Shown here piece after piece: positions 36,444-47,007 of a stretch of DNA of 64,000 nucleotides. Within the stretch, counting starts at the first letter, position 1; every line of letters begins with the position of its first letter. The stretch covers positions 8,053,361 to 8,117,360 of the forward strand of contig CM037842.1 in NCBI GenBank assembly GCA_021234535.1, written 5' to 3'. Both the position numbers and the translations under genes were made by a program. The notes under the pieces were generated by a model. That model was not told the origin of the DNA, ran no database searches, and worked only from the letters and a program-made list of their open reading frames with translations. Source of the DNA: Stichopus chloronotus (Eukaryota > Echinodermata > Holothuroidea > Aspidochirotida > Stichopodidae).

Positions 36444-36690
36444 CTTTAATGACGGTTAATTCGTGGTTTTTGTTGTCCTTGCCTAAAGTACCCCAACACT
36501 TTGTCATAGCTCCGAACCCAATGTCCCAGAAATAGATGACAGACATTTTGTACATTGTTTTGCCTCTGCAGCCAACCTTGCAATCAGCACCCTCTAATCC
36601 ATTCCTGTAATTCTCCCAGTTATAAAAATCAGATTGATGATGTCCCTTAACTCTCACGGCAAAAGAACCACACTTACTTTCCGGAACCAT
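36444..36690 (-). CDS. Candidate minus-strand exon or insert of unknown origin
   Basis: 82 codons open on the minus strand with normal-looking codons (SKCGSFAVRVKGHHQSD, MYKMSVIYFWDIGFGAM, KNHELTVIK) before a GTATAT donor. It does not fit between exons 11 and 12 in phase, so it is not a constitutive exon of the large gene. No clear acceptor. No family recognised. Confidence 0.25.
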
Positions 36691-37041
36691 TTTGTATAAG
36701 TGAAGTAGACAATGTGCCTATATACAGCAGCATACTTAGCACTGAGCCACAAACACGTTTCAAAATAAAATAAAAAAAATCACAAAAGATGAAATTGTGA
36801 GTATGTTTGATGACATCTGACCCTGTAAAATATGCATGAGGGTACCTCCAGCCCCCTCTACCCCTCCTATGCAATGGCAACAAACCCAGTTGTCTTCAGT
36901 TTTGGTCAGTGTCAAATATACACCTTTATCTTAAACATACTATCATAAAACAGAGAGAAATGGGTGTAGATACAGGGTGTGAATGTACTAGTAAAATGTT
37001 GCATGCATTTGTAATGCTATAATGGATTCTAAATTGCTTAC

Positions 37042-37308
37042 CTTTGTGGTAATAGTCTCTCTCAAGTTAGGAGGTGTCAAATTTGACACCTCATAACTCT
37101 CCCCCAGTCGGCTGACTTCCTGCGCCACATGATCCACAGCAGCAACACCCCTTCCAATAAGGAATGGTGCTATGGGATCGTCTGCTGTTGGGGCCTGTGA
37201 AGTTCGGTTCCTTGTCAGCTCCATTTAGGCCCAGCACCACTGGTGGAGTTTCTTATCAAGCACAATAGTTGCCGGGCTAAACGTGCTGGCAGTCTTGTGG
37301 TTTTGGAC
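37042..37308 (-). pseudogene. Exon 11: YR-like domain core, one in-frame TAA
   Basis: Acceptor TGCATCTTACAG, donor GTAAGC; 89 codons, phase 0 to 0. It opens VQNHKTASTFSPATIVLDKK, matching the beta-hairpin with the conserved Lys (HKT) of YR folds. Then WCWA, a TAA (37225-37227) where a Tyr codon would fit, MELTRN, PFLIGRG, and LTPPNLRETITTK for the second-Arg box (HxxR in active enzymes; here PNLR, so the His is gone). The loss of His is usual for YR-derived host genes. TAC to TAA would explain the stop. Confidence 0.75.
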
Positions 37309-37978
37309 CTGTAAGATGCATAATGAGTAAAGTTGATTGATTTTCACATGAAAATCTTAGTTAGCACACCTGTCACCTTAATGATCAAGAACGAAGTCAT
37401 ATTGCAATGTGAGGAATTGTAGCAATGATTTTGTAATGTGCACAATATTTGCACATCATATTTTTGGAATGATATACCTTTGGTTATGGTAGAAACATCA
37501 TACTTATGTGATGTACAACAGCAGCTTACAGATTCCTCATCACAGACATTAAGTACATTGCACTTAAAAAGAAAAAAGAGAGCTCATAATACTGATCAGT
37601 TCACTATATTTATCAAGGGGGGAGGGGGGACAATGTGGAAATTTTGATATTTTGTTTCACCACAGTTGTATGGTAAATTGAGTGTGAAAATTTTCCTAGA
37701 TATACATGAAGAGGACTTAGCAAAAGGGCAAAAAATCGTTACTGAAAACATGCTAACTTGTAACTTAATAAATACCAACAATAGCTATGAAATTCTGCCA
37801 CCCAGTAGGGCTGGCGTCACCCTAGTTTGATTGTGCTGAAGTCATTTAATGCTATGTTTTTCTTGGACATAAAATGTGCATGTTGACATTCATGTCGATA
37901 CCAACACAAGCTCTCAAATGTTATTTATAGAATTTATAAACAAGTCTATGATAACTTTCATAAAATTCATGGACATAC
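37309..37978. other. Intron 10
   Basis: AT-rich; a G-rich run at 37617-37628. Nothing else seen. Confidence 0.5.
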
Positions 37979-38159
37979 CAGATGAACTCCTCCAAGGCCC
38001 CAAACAGCTCCATCCGAGCATCAAGAAACTCTCCCAAGCTCAGTTGAGTGATCACACCACTGCGGTGACCAGAGCTGAGGAGAATGAGAGATTTCAGGAT
38101 ATTCCTCAGTCTGGCCACCCGTGGCCACTCAACCAAGTTGGGAGTGTCAGGTAATGCTC
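37979..38159 (-). pseudogene. Exon 10: YR-like domain, first catalytic-Arg box, frameshifted
   Basis: Acceptor TTATACTTTCAG, donor GTATGT. It reads LVEWPRVARLRNILKSLIL then SSGHRSGVITQLSLGEFLDA. This is the Arg I region of tyrosine recombinases ((S/T)GxRxGExxxLxxxD). After ARM the frame must shift by one (ATGGAGCTG, about 38004-38012, one G too few) to give VWGLGGVHL and leave phase 0 as exon 11 needs. Arg is retained. Confidence 0.75.
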
Positions 38160-40042
38160 CTGAAAGTATAAAGAATGATACTGTGTTTAGTTTATTACGA
38201 TATGATTGATATCTTGAAAGCAAATGAAAAACATGTCTTGGGTATTTGAGAGTAGGCTGACCAGAAATGTCCCGCACCTACAGCTGCACACACTGATCTG
38301 TGATTCAAATATACAATGCTTACCCACTTTGCATAAAGGATTGACACTGTTTAAACTTTTTGTGGGGACTATATTGCAACTATGACAGGTAAAGCATCTC
38401 ATAACTTTTAAATCAAGATAGAATCCATAGATAGCAATTTAGTTCACATTTAGCATAATAAATGCAGCTCCAACAGTTAGTTGTGTGCATTATGTGCTTT
38501 AATTGGTTGTCATGAATTGTTGGAAACTTATTTTGCAATATGTGTTACACCCAGAATAGAATTATGGTATATTTCAGAGTAGTGAGTGCATTCGCAAGCA
38601 CAGACAGGGTGTGTATACTAATTAGCATGCAGTAACACTTATCTGTGGTGTCAATAGAAGTAATTGCTTTGATTACTTTAACTTTTTACTCCAATGGCTT
38701 GTCCCAAATAACAATTAACGGGCCCGTAGCCAGCCCACGTGGAAGGGTGGGTCTATTGTGGACCTTATTCCAAGTACGATGGGGACTGGTGCGTGCTGTA
38801 AGCATGCAGTTGCTAGGGGTCAATTAACATAAATAGTAGACAAAGGTGCATAGTGAGGAATATGTCAAGGGGGGTGCAAACTGTGAAGACTATCTAAGCG
38901 GAGCGCCACCATCGGTTGGCGCGAAGCGTACAAGAAAATTTTGAGTTTTAGAAACCCCCAGATGGCCGGAAATAGCCCTTCACAGGTATTTTCAGTTGCA
39001 TGAACCAAGCCTTGAAATATAGATCTCGTGTCTACAATTTCTCAATTACTAAGAAAACAATTTGTCTGTGAAAAATGATGCAATGCCGAGATGAGCATTC
39101 AAAGAAACGTTTGGCTCTACAAACCACTCAGATAGTAGAGAACAGCCCTTCCTGGGTGTTTTACATGCATACATGCTCCCAACCCTGCATTCCACCCCTA
39201 CCTTGTTAGGCCTGCCGCATAAATTGAGGGAATTACTATTTAGGGAAATCGCGGGAAAATGAGATCAAGCAGCTCCTGGGTATTTCTGGCGTAAGTTCTA
39301 ATTAAAAAAAATACCACAATATTGCCAAGGGGGGCGGGGGGGGCGGTCGGCTACGCACCTGAGTAGACACTCTTTAGTATTCGTGGCAATTTGAACAGGG
39401 CTTAAAATGCTCCGACTGCACCCGGCTACAATTGAACACACGGCTTACGACACAACTGAACTCTAGTCGTGGTACCGGTCACACCACCACGACCACAGCA
39501 GACCCGGTGGGTGGTCGCCGTCGTGTCGCAGGTTGTCATGGCAGTGTGTCCCCAGCTTTGTATTGTATCTAGTTCAATGATATCCACGGCCATAATGAAA
39601 TAATCATGCATGTGCTTTTTTGAGCTTATTATCTCATCACCCCACATAGTGTGTATATGTGGCGATGAGATATTGTGGTCAGTTTGGGTCTGTATACATT
39701 TTATGACATAAGTGGATACATTTTACCCTCCTGCTAAAAGTAAACAGAATATGTCAACATAGAAAATATTTCATAGCTGACCCTTCAAACACAGGGCTGG
39801 AGAATGGACCTCCCTCAAGTTGGGGTGGGTCGTTCAAACGCTCCGACCCCCCCCCCCCGGCTACTGGCCTGATAAACAATAGCATTATCAATGTTCAATG
39901 CAAATCAACACATGCATGAAGTTTCATTTATGAAGCAACAATATCGGTAACAAAAAAGTTGAATCTTGTACAATATATAACATTTTAGTTTGTAGTTTCC
40001 TTAGATCTGCAGTTCAAACTAAAATTTCTTTTGGTCACTTAC
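38160..40042. other. Intron 9
   Basis: Mostly the second copy of the CAGGCCCGTAGCCAG-ended element (38719-39871). Confidence 0.5.
38719..39871. mobile_element. CAGGCCCGTAGCCAG-ended TIR element, copy 2 (1.15 kb)
   Basis: Ends CGGGCCCGTAGCCAGCCCA and, inverted, CAGGCCAGTAGCCGG. Same orientation as copy 1 at 28930-30231, with several deletions (no TCTCTAAGG-like stretch missing from the core, but about 150 bp shorter overall). Flanks ATTAA / ATAAA are a possible worn 5-bp duplication. Poly-C near the right end. Confidence 0.8.
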
Positions 40043-40114
40043 GGGGGGTTGCCTCAAACTCCTTCACAGCACTCTCCTTAAACCGCTTTATGTCCTCTGG
40101 GGGAAGGAGGATGT
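40043..40114 (-). CDS. Exon 9: YR-like domain, linker helix
   Basis: Acceptor CTGATTACACAG, donor GTAAGT. ILLPPEDIKRFKESAVKE then FEATP. Phase 1 to 1, which joins exon 8 (ending in KAKIG) and exon 10 without correction. No lesion. Confidence 0.75.
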
Positions 40115-40597
40115 CTGTGTAATCAGAATGTGTAGGGAAAAAAATTACTCCAAGCTTGTTTCATAATACACCTTGAATGCACATTAGTTAAAGGTGACAG
40201 TAAACATGAACATGGATGAAATGCAATGAGAGAAAACCATTTGAATTTCTCTGCATATTGAACAACCACTGGTTATTCATGAGGAAGAAAGGCATAGGAT
40301 TGGCTGAGCCTGTCTAAGCTAGGGTTACTCTAAAAAAAAAAAAAAGCAAAAATATGAGTACACTTTTGTTTTCTCATCAGTGCAGGAGGTCTCAAAATGG
40401 ACCTCAAGCACAACGCCATGTTTCTCAGTTCTCTGTGTCAGCCTCAGAGGGTAATGACTCAGTCTTTGCTTGGACTTAAGTTGGAAAGTGAAGTGTTGAG
40501 TACAACACTGGTTGTATTAAACAATTTACAAAAGAATATTACTCATTGCCTCAATTGCCTGTATATTGCAATCTGCCTGTAGGTGTCGCTAACTTAC

Positions 40598-40760
40598 CGC
40601 CAATCTTTGCTTTAAGTTCCTGCTCCCTGCAGATCGTTTCTTCCCTGAGGGTAGCTGTGAAGAAGTCCACATTGCGAACAGTGTCGGCAATGTTGGCCCT
40701 GCTGGTGACCCCTAGGCAGCGTGCAGCTTCCCTATTGGCAGTAAGGAAGCTGCACAACTT
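40598..40760 (-). CDS. Exon 8: N-terminal helical part of the YR-like region
   Basis: Acceptor CTTCTTCTGTAAAG, donor GTAAGT. Open throughout: KLCSFLTANREAARCLG, TSRANIADTVRNVDFFTATL, REETICREQELKAKIG. It looks like the helical core-binding part before the catalytic fold. Phase 0 in, 1 out. No lesion. Confidence 0.75.
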
Positions 40761-41429
40761 CTTTACAGAAGAAGGTAACTTGCAACGCTCTTCGGTTGTT
40801 TACATTCTCTCTGTAAAGTTTGTTTGATTCTGTAAACAAATCACAGGATAAATGTGGTTACCATAATACACATATCCCACTGTTGCCAAATTTTGTCCAA
40901 GGTAAGATTTACTGCAGCTTACTCCCAGTCCATTTGTCAAAACTTTTTTTATCATTTTATAGCTTCATCCATACATGGATGTTATCTTGCAGGGTCTACA
41001 TGCAATGACATATACATGGACTTACAGTACTGAGACTCTTGTATCATCATTGACCATATGGTTTCTTCAGAATTTGACAGCAGCAATTATTTCTCTTTAT
41101 AATCTGTTTTGAATTAAATATATCAATGGACTGCTTGCATTTGCTTTAATATTGCATCCACTACTATCAGGCTGTCCTTAACACCAACACATTTATTCAC
41201 CAACCAGATCATGAAGGATACATATCAGGACAGCATTAATAGGGTAACTTTGGTGTTGCAAACATTCTCATTGTTAATGATGTTAAAATGTTATTTATTT
41301 GGTGTTATTAATGTAAGTTACACTTTTAATTAGTTCTTTGTTTGGGAAGATTTTAATTAATATGATACAAAAAATCTCCTTATGACAATTACTACATCAC
41401 TGGGTACTTAAATTCAAGAAAAAATTCAC

Positions 41430-41577
41430 CTCATTCAAATGTTTGACATGATAAGCTGCCTAGAGGTCACTTGAAGCCTTTGCAGCAGGGCCTCCACTTG
41501 CCAACAGTGCTGCTTTGTAGACTTCCTCGCAGCTGCAGTACTCCCTCTGTGCAGCTCAAAGTACTCCTGAAACTGCC
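41430..41577 (-). pseudogene. Exon 7: core-binding region, frameshifted
   Basis: Acceptor CATTCTCACAG, donor GTGAAT. It reads QFQEYFELHRGSTAAARKST then KQHCWQVEALLQRLQVTSR, then a TGA in that frame at 41435-41437. One base is missing at AGGCAG (about 41453-41458): adding a G gives AAYHVKHLNE and phase 0 into exon 8. The helix-rich LDxFxxYL...GG...A...HxxQVxxLL pattern is that of the SAM-like N-terminal domain in animal YR-derived proteins. Confidence 0.7.
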
Positions 41578-41959
41578 CTGTGAGAATGAAACAAGCATGT
41601 TTAATGCAGTCTACTGGCTGAGTAGTCATAGTTCACAAACTAACTGTTTATTGGTAGATATATTTCTAGGTTTTGTGACCAGAATGCAAGAGTCATGTTG
41701 ATTGACTTATGTATTGTGACTGATAAGTACTATGTTGACATGTATAATGCAGGAAACAATGCACTTGATAACCTGATGTAGCAGTTATTTTGTTACAATT
41801 CCAGGACATGAATACAAAACCAGCTAACAATGCTTCCCTAATTGCAATCATTGTCATGCACCTTGTATGCCAAGTCATGGTGATAACCTCCATCATGCAT
41901 ATAGAGGGAGACAAGATATGAGACTTCTACTCATAGTTCATACTGATTTTTGAACTCAC
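41578..41959. other. Intron 6
   Basis: Short AT-rich intron; nothing else seen. Confidence 0.5.
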
Positions 41960-42104
41960 CAAGAATGTCGTCCTGCATGTCGATTTCGCCCTCCTGATCT
42001 GATGGGCGGCATGACGGTGCTGAAGAGGTTGACGGCAACTCCTCCCTGGCACTGATAGATGTCTGTTGTGGCCAGAGGAGTGCTTTGTATTGTGGGGTAT
42101 TTGT
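41960..42104 (-). CDS. Exon 6: Ser/Pro-rich linker leading into the YR-like region
   Basis: Acceptor TTTATAAATGCAG, donor GTGAGT. Open: TNTPQYKALLWPQQTS, STSSAPSCRPSDQEG, EIDMQDDIL. Phase 0 to 1, completing a Gly codon with exon 7 so that DDIL runs into QFQEYF. No lesion. Confidence 0.7.
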
Positions 42105-44920
42105 CTGCATTTATAAAAAAAAAAATATTCCATAACTATATGTACTGATGCAGTGTGGCAGATCCAAAAGGGGGAGGGCACAATAGGTGCTTCCCTTTCT
42201 ATCGGCATGAACTTAACAAAAATGTTAAAATGAGGGAAAACAAAGAGGAAGAAATGAAAAACAGTAAGACAGTATGATGTATGAGGTCAAGCAGGTGCAG
42301 TCATTGACTCAAGTGTAATGCTGCATATTACTTTATTTTTCTCAAAAGGAGGGGGACACCCCTTCCCGTAGACCTCTCAACATAACCGCGATGATCCATT
42401 AGCACCCACACTATAACAAAATCCTGGATACACCACTGATGACAATATCTATCCTTATACAATGATCGATATGAGGTGAGAAGAAAATTCATTACAGCCG
42501 ACTCTGCCACACAATGGTGTCCTGTGTCTATGATTTAATTATAGCACACAATCTTGCACAATTGCATGCATAGTCTTCTCTTGTTTACTTTCATGTGCAT
42601 CCAATAACATGCTTGTTGATTAAATAAGTTTCAGAACTTTGACACTGCTTGATAGATAAGGCAAATATAGGCCTATCATAGTTTTCCAATAAGTGGCACA
42701 ACACATACAAATACACTGAAATTAAATGGCACTGCTGCGATAAGAATCAGTCATCAGTTCATATGTCATCATGATTGCATCTGAAATGATATGTCAGTCA
42801 AAAGAAACAAGAAAGAATTGACATAGCCATATAAGCATATTACATTTATGTACGCAGTAAAGGATGCAGTCATGTGTGCACCATCTAGACAAAATACTTT
42901 CAAGTATATGATCATCTTCCAAATCTGTAGTCTTTTCCAATCCACATGATGCTACAAATTGATGATCATGTAAGTATTCTTGTAGTTAAGTTCATTATTG
43001 CCATAATTAACAAATGAACCAAGATCATGGAGCAGTATTGATTCAAAGCAGAACCTTCCTATAAGCAATAAAATATTCATTCAGGTCGATTCCCTACATA
43101 CACGTCCATATGTTTGTCAGTATATGTACAAGCGTTCCTCCACGTGACATATTTAAAGCACCTGTTAAAGCAGAAATCACTATGTATCTTCTGTGGCTAG
43201 TTGCATCACCCCACACATCGAGTGGAGAACTATAGCATTGAGCCATTACAAGATTCAGATTGCTGCATGACCCGTGCCCTTGCGGCAACATAAACTCAGG
43301 CACTGAATCATTGATTGAATGGGTTCATTGAAAAAATAGTAGTTTGGTTGAGTGGGAAAGTTTACGTGGCAACTCAGATACATATTAGGTTGATTCCGTA
43401 AACTAGAAAACCTTTTCACCAATATTGTTCTGTTTAAAAAAGACAGTGTGCACTTCCAAAAAAAATTCCCTCAGCACCTATCAAACTTTAATTTATCCTT
43501 CAAATGAATATTTAGATAAAAGTACTACTGTAATAAAAGATACATCACAAGATGATTCCCTCCCTTAACATCACAAATTTGCATACTTAACCAATGTTTA
43601 TTCATGATGCAAGTGAAAAGTAGAAACAGTCAATATTTTCAACATGTTTACTGATCATTACAGCCAACAGTCTAAAATGCTACTGTCATACGTCACACCA
43701 CCTTCAATGCAATATTCAAGAAAGTTTTGTGCTTTGTTTAAGTTGGCAAAAATTTGTTACTGTCTCAACTCCAGCAAAAATTTCACGACAGTGTTTCATG
43801 TATTGATTCACAGCAATTTTTATTTTGCGTACATATGTTACACGAGTTCCTCATACTCACACTAATACTAGCGCTAACTACTTGCAGTGAGAAACATACT
43901 GCATATTTGGCAATTATTTTGACCAAAGCTCTACCTACTGGACACACTTTTAAGATGCAGTACTATATACTGTAAACAATGCAGGTACATCAATTAGCTC
44001 TTTGTCAAGTGAATTTTAAGTACACCAAATACCTTTTGATTTGTTACAAACATACATTTGTAGGTAAATTTCACAAATGTACGTCCGTCACAAAAATTTG
44101 TACGTCCATCACAAGGGAATATTTGTAACTACCGTACTACAGAAGAGAGAAAAAGACTTTAACTTCTTGTTGCTGATATACATTAGGTAAGAGTCTTCTC
44201 TATAATATCAATGATAATTTTAGTTTGTATACCTCTCCAAATGACAGAATTATTTAATTGAAGCCATATTTTCTGGAAAAATCACTTCTGCGGGTAAGTC
44301 CAAACAGGGTGGGGGGTTGGGATATTTTTTTGGTTTCTTGGGATGGACAAGAACTGACATACCATGAAGTAATAGCACAACCCAGTGTTAAGCAAATCCC
44401 TAAAGAAAAGTTCTCTTCTATTTATAGCCATTGAGATGGTTGAACTGTCTGAAATGTACTTCCCACTTTACTCAATTGTCCATTAGTAAGGTAACATTAG
44501 GGTGGAGATTTAGCTTGGTGGTTAGAGGGACGTTAAATGGCGGTCCTGGGAGCAAGTTTGGGTTCTCCCTGCCACTGTCTGGTTTCACCCTGCCTCGATA
44601 TCCTCTGCACACTTATCGAAAAGAGTAGGTAAAACTCGTCAGTGCATGTTCATCCACGATCAGCATGGTATAGGGTCCTTGATGAGCTTCCTGATCCTCA
44701 AACTTTAAAAAATAACATCTACATCATGCAAAGAAGAAGCTACAATGTAATTGGTTTCTATGTTGATATCCTATTGTCACAAAGTTTTAAATCTCTCTCC
44801 TGTCATTGCTAGCTGTAAATTCTACAACTTAAATATATCTTACCCTTATATGTGTGCAAGATACTTGATTGGTCCAATATTTTACATTCAAGCAGTCAAA
44901 TTAATGTAATTAAGACTCAC
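42105..44920. other. Intron 5
   Basis: AT-rich. At 42340-42440 a GGGGGACACCCCTTCC stretch, ending CTGGATACACCACTGATG, resembles a MITE end. A possible tRNA-like SINE lies at 44500-44640. Confidence 0.45.
44500..44640 (+). repeat. Possible tRNA-derived SINE fragment
   Basis: TAGCTTGGTGGTTAGAGG resembles the A box of a tRNA promoter, and AGCAAGTTTGGGTTCTCC about 30 bp later a worn B box. No cloverleaf and no tail. Low support. Confidence 0.3.
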
Positions 44921-45041
44921 GTAGAGGTGATGCACATGCTTGAGATGGCTGTCATTATTCTTCACTCCCTTTGCAGGACATCCACTCATTGGACAGTCTC
45001 GGAGTCTTCTTCCGCAGGGAGTAGGCTTACCGAATGGGACC
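44921..45041 (-). CDS. Exon 5: Cys2/His2-like zinc knuckle
   Basis: Acceptor AAAATTTTTCAG, donor GTGAGT. One base completes the codon from exon 4, then VPFGKPTPCGRRLRD, CPMSGCPAKGVKNND, SHLKHVHHLY. CxxxxC followed after 10-11 residues by HLKHVH(H) is a zinc-binding pattern; such knuckles often precede YR-like domains in marine-invertebrate gene families (recollection, not checked). Phase 2 in, 0 out. No lesion. Confidence 0.75.
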
Positions 45042-45530
45042 CTGAAAAATTTTAATAGAATACATTGAAAAAAAAAGAAGAAAACACTCAAAATGTAAGT
45101 AAAATTGGTAGGAAAGAAGTTAACCAAACCTGCTCCATTCAGTTGAAAGCAAATTTGGGTGAAGAGCCTACTGTAAATTATGTGTACTTCCAATGACTGA
45201 AAACCTATTCCATACTGTTACTCACTTCTAGTGTATGTGCTGATATTTATACTGTCTAGTTGACAATATTGTCAAACCAAATAGAAGTTACAGAATTTCA
45301 GACGGATTTAATAAAGCACAGACAGTTTAAAATGCATTTTGCACTGCCTTCTTCACATCCAACTTAGAACCATAAATAAAACATAGGGTAACATCACTTT
45401 GGCCGCAGCATTTACACCACAAAGCTTGGCTACTTGTGATAAATCAGGATAAAAGAAAAACAATAATACAAAAACATACAATATATGGCTGCATAACATA
45501 AACAAAAAACACAAGCCCCCCAAGAAGGTA

Positions 45531-46125
45531 CATAGGGTGATTTTGGTCCCTGTAATGATGGGGCAGAATTTTTGTGTGGAGAACCCGACCTATGTATGGG
45601 AATTTCCGGGTTGTGGATTTTTCACTACTTACACAGAGATTGACTGCCTCAGGTAGAAATTACACGCTTGGGCTGGCCCAGTAACTTTGGTCAATTACCT
45701 TTGCAATCTTAGCTGGGATATTGGTTACTCCATCAACACACAAGTAGGTCTGTTTCTAGGATGTTTATAGACTACATCCTATTTTGTGTTCTGCATGCTT
45801 TTTAATTAATGTTGGTAAACTTTCCTTACTTTCTGTGCAGAAATAACACAATAAACTGATAAGAGAAGCAGAACAAGGAATTTGTTAAAACAAAGAAAAG
45901 AATACATGGCCCAGCTTAAGTGAGTGTTGACTAGGCACACAATCACAGTTAGCTTAGAGCTTAGAAGATAATGTTTCACACCATTTTACCCCTGTAGGGA
46001 GAAGGCTAGCAATGATGGTTATTGCCTAATTGTCCATGAACTGGAAAGATTTTATCACAGTGAAGGTAGGTTGGAGTGAAAAGAAAATCTTGCCCCATGA
46101 CTACTGGGGACAGAATCACGCTATG
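45531..46125. mobile_element. CATAG-ended TIR element, copy 2 (595 bp)
   Basis: Full-length relative of 11803-12359 and 57015-57610; includes the 33-bp stretch with ACTTTCTGTGCAG that copy 1 lacks. Same orientation as the others. Flanks GGTA / ATGG show no duplication. Confidence 0.9.
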
Positions 46126-46943
46126 ATGGAAATACAGTAGCTGAGTCAGGACCTGACCGCTGATGATGCAGATACCAGAAATTATCATTCATATTATGTC
46201 ATTGTATAGGTCATTTGCTAATTCTATCACCTCTGGTGGTAGAAGGTGGAGTTAAAGTACCTATATTCAATAGTCCCAGGTTGCATGCCATGCATAAGGG
46301 TATACTTGAAACCTATATTCAGTAGTCCAAGGTTGCCATGCACAGAGGTATAATTGGAAGCATAAGTTTTCTGTTATACGAAAAAATTGGAAAAAAAGTC
46401 GCAGAAAGGTAGCTTGTGCATTGGCAATGAAAAAATAATTCTTTAACCAAGGAAATACATCAGCTCAACTGACTAAAATAATAATGATAGCAGTAATTCA
46501 GGCATGGAAGGGGCCCATTTGTTTTACAATGCTAAGCATGTAACCACAAAACTGTGGGCCAAGGAAACCAGCCAGTGGCTTACATATTACCACTTCACAT
46601 TGGGTGACTACTAACTCAACAATTTTAGATCAAATTTGGCACCTTTTGTAGAATTTCAGTTCAGATGGGAAAACATTAGATGGCTCTTTGACGAAAAAAC
46701 CAATTTCCTATGACCCGGCCAGGGATAAAACGGCCCAAACCTTCCAGTTGTTGAGCTTCATTGCTTCAAACGCCACCACGTACTGTACCTTATTCACTCA
46801 ACCACAGCACTGTTTTAAAGAATAACAACAACAATATATGTACATAGTCCAGCTAACAGTAATTCTTTAAATGAGGAAAGTAATTTAGCTTACTTCTTGT
46901 GAGCCTTATAGCAAATGGTCCTTCATTGCTGCTGGCCATGGAT

Positions 46944-47007
46944 ATTGTGCACTCTGCGCAGGTGGGTTGATAGGTATCTCTGCTGGATACCGAACAGAGT
47001 GCACAAT
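46944..47007. repeat. 13-bp inverted repeat with nested stem
   Basis: ATTGTGCACTCTG (46944-46956) and its exact reverse complement (46995-47007) flank 38 bp, inside which GGTATC..GGATACC can also pair. Function unknown. Confidence 0.6.

Larger units (their letters stand above)
34461..37041. other. Intron 11
   Basis: Holds a TTAA-MITE (35231-35487) and a cluster of coding-looking sequence on both strands between 35.5 and 36.7 kb, described in separate entries. Confidence 0.5.

Noticed and set aside
36444..36690. Constitutive exon of the large minus-strand gene
   Set aside because: Exon 11 (phase 0 out) joins exon 12 (phase 0 in) directly within the YR fold; inserting this segment breaks the phase.
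44500..44640. Intact tRNA gene
   Set aside because: A-box and B-box-like words are present but no cloverleaf can be drawn.
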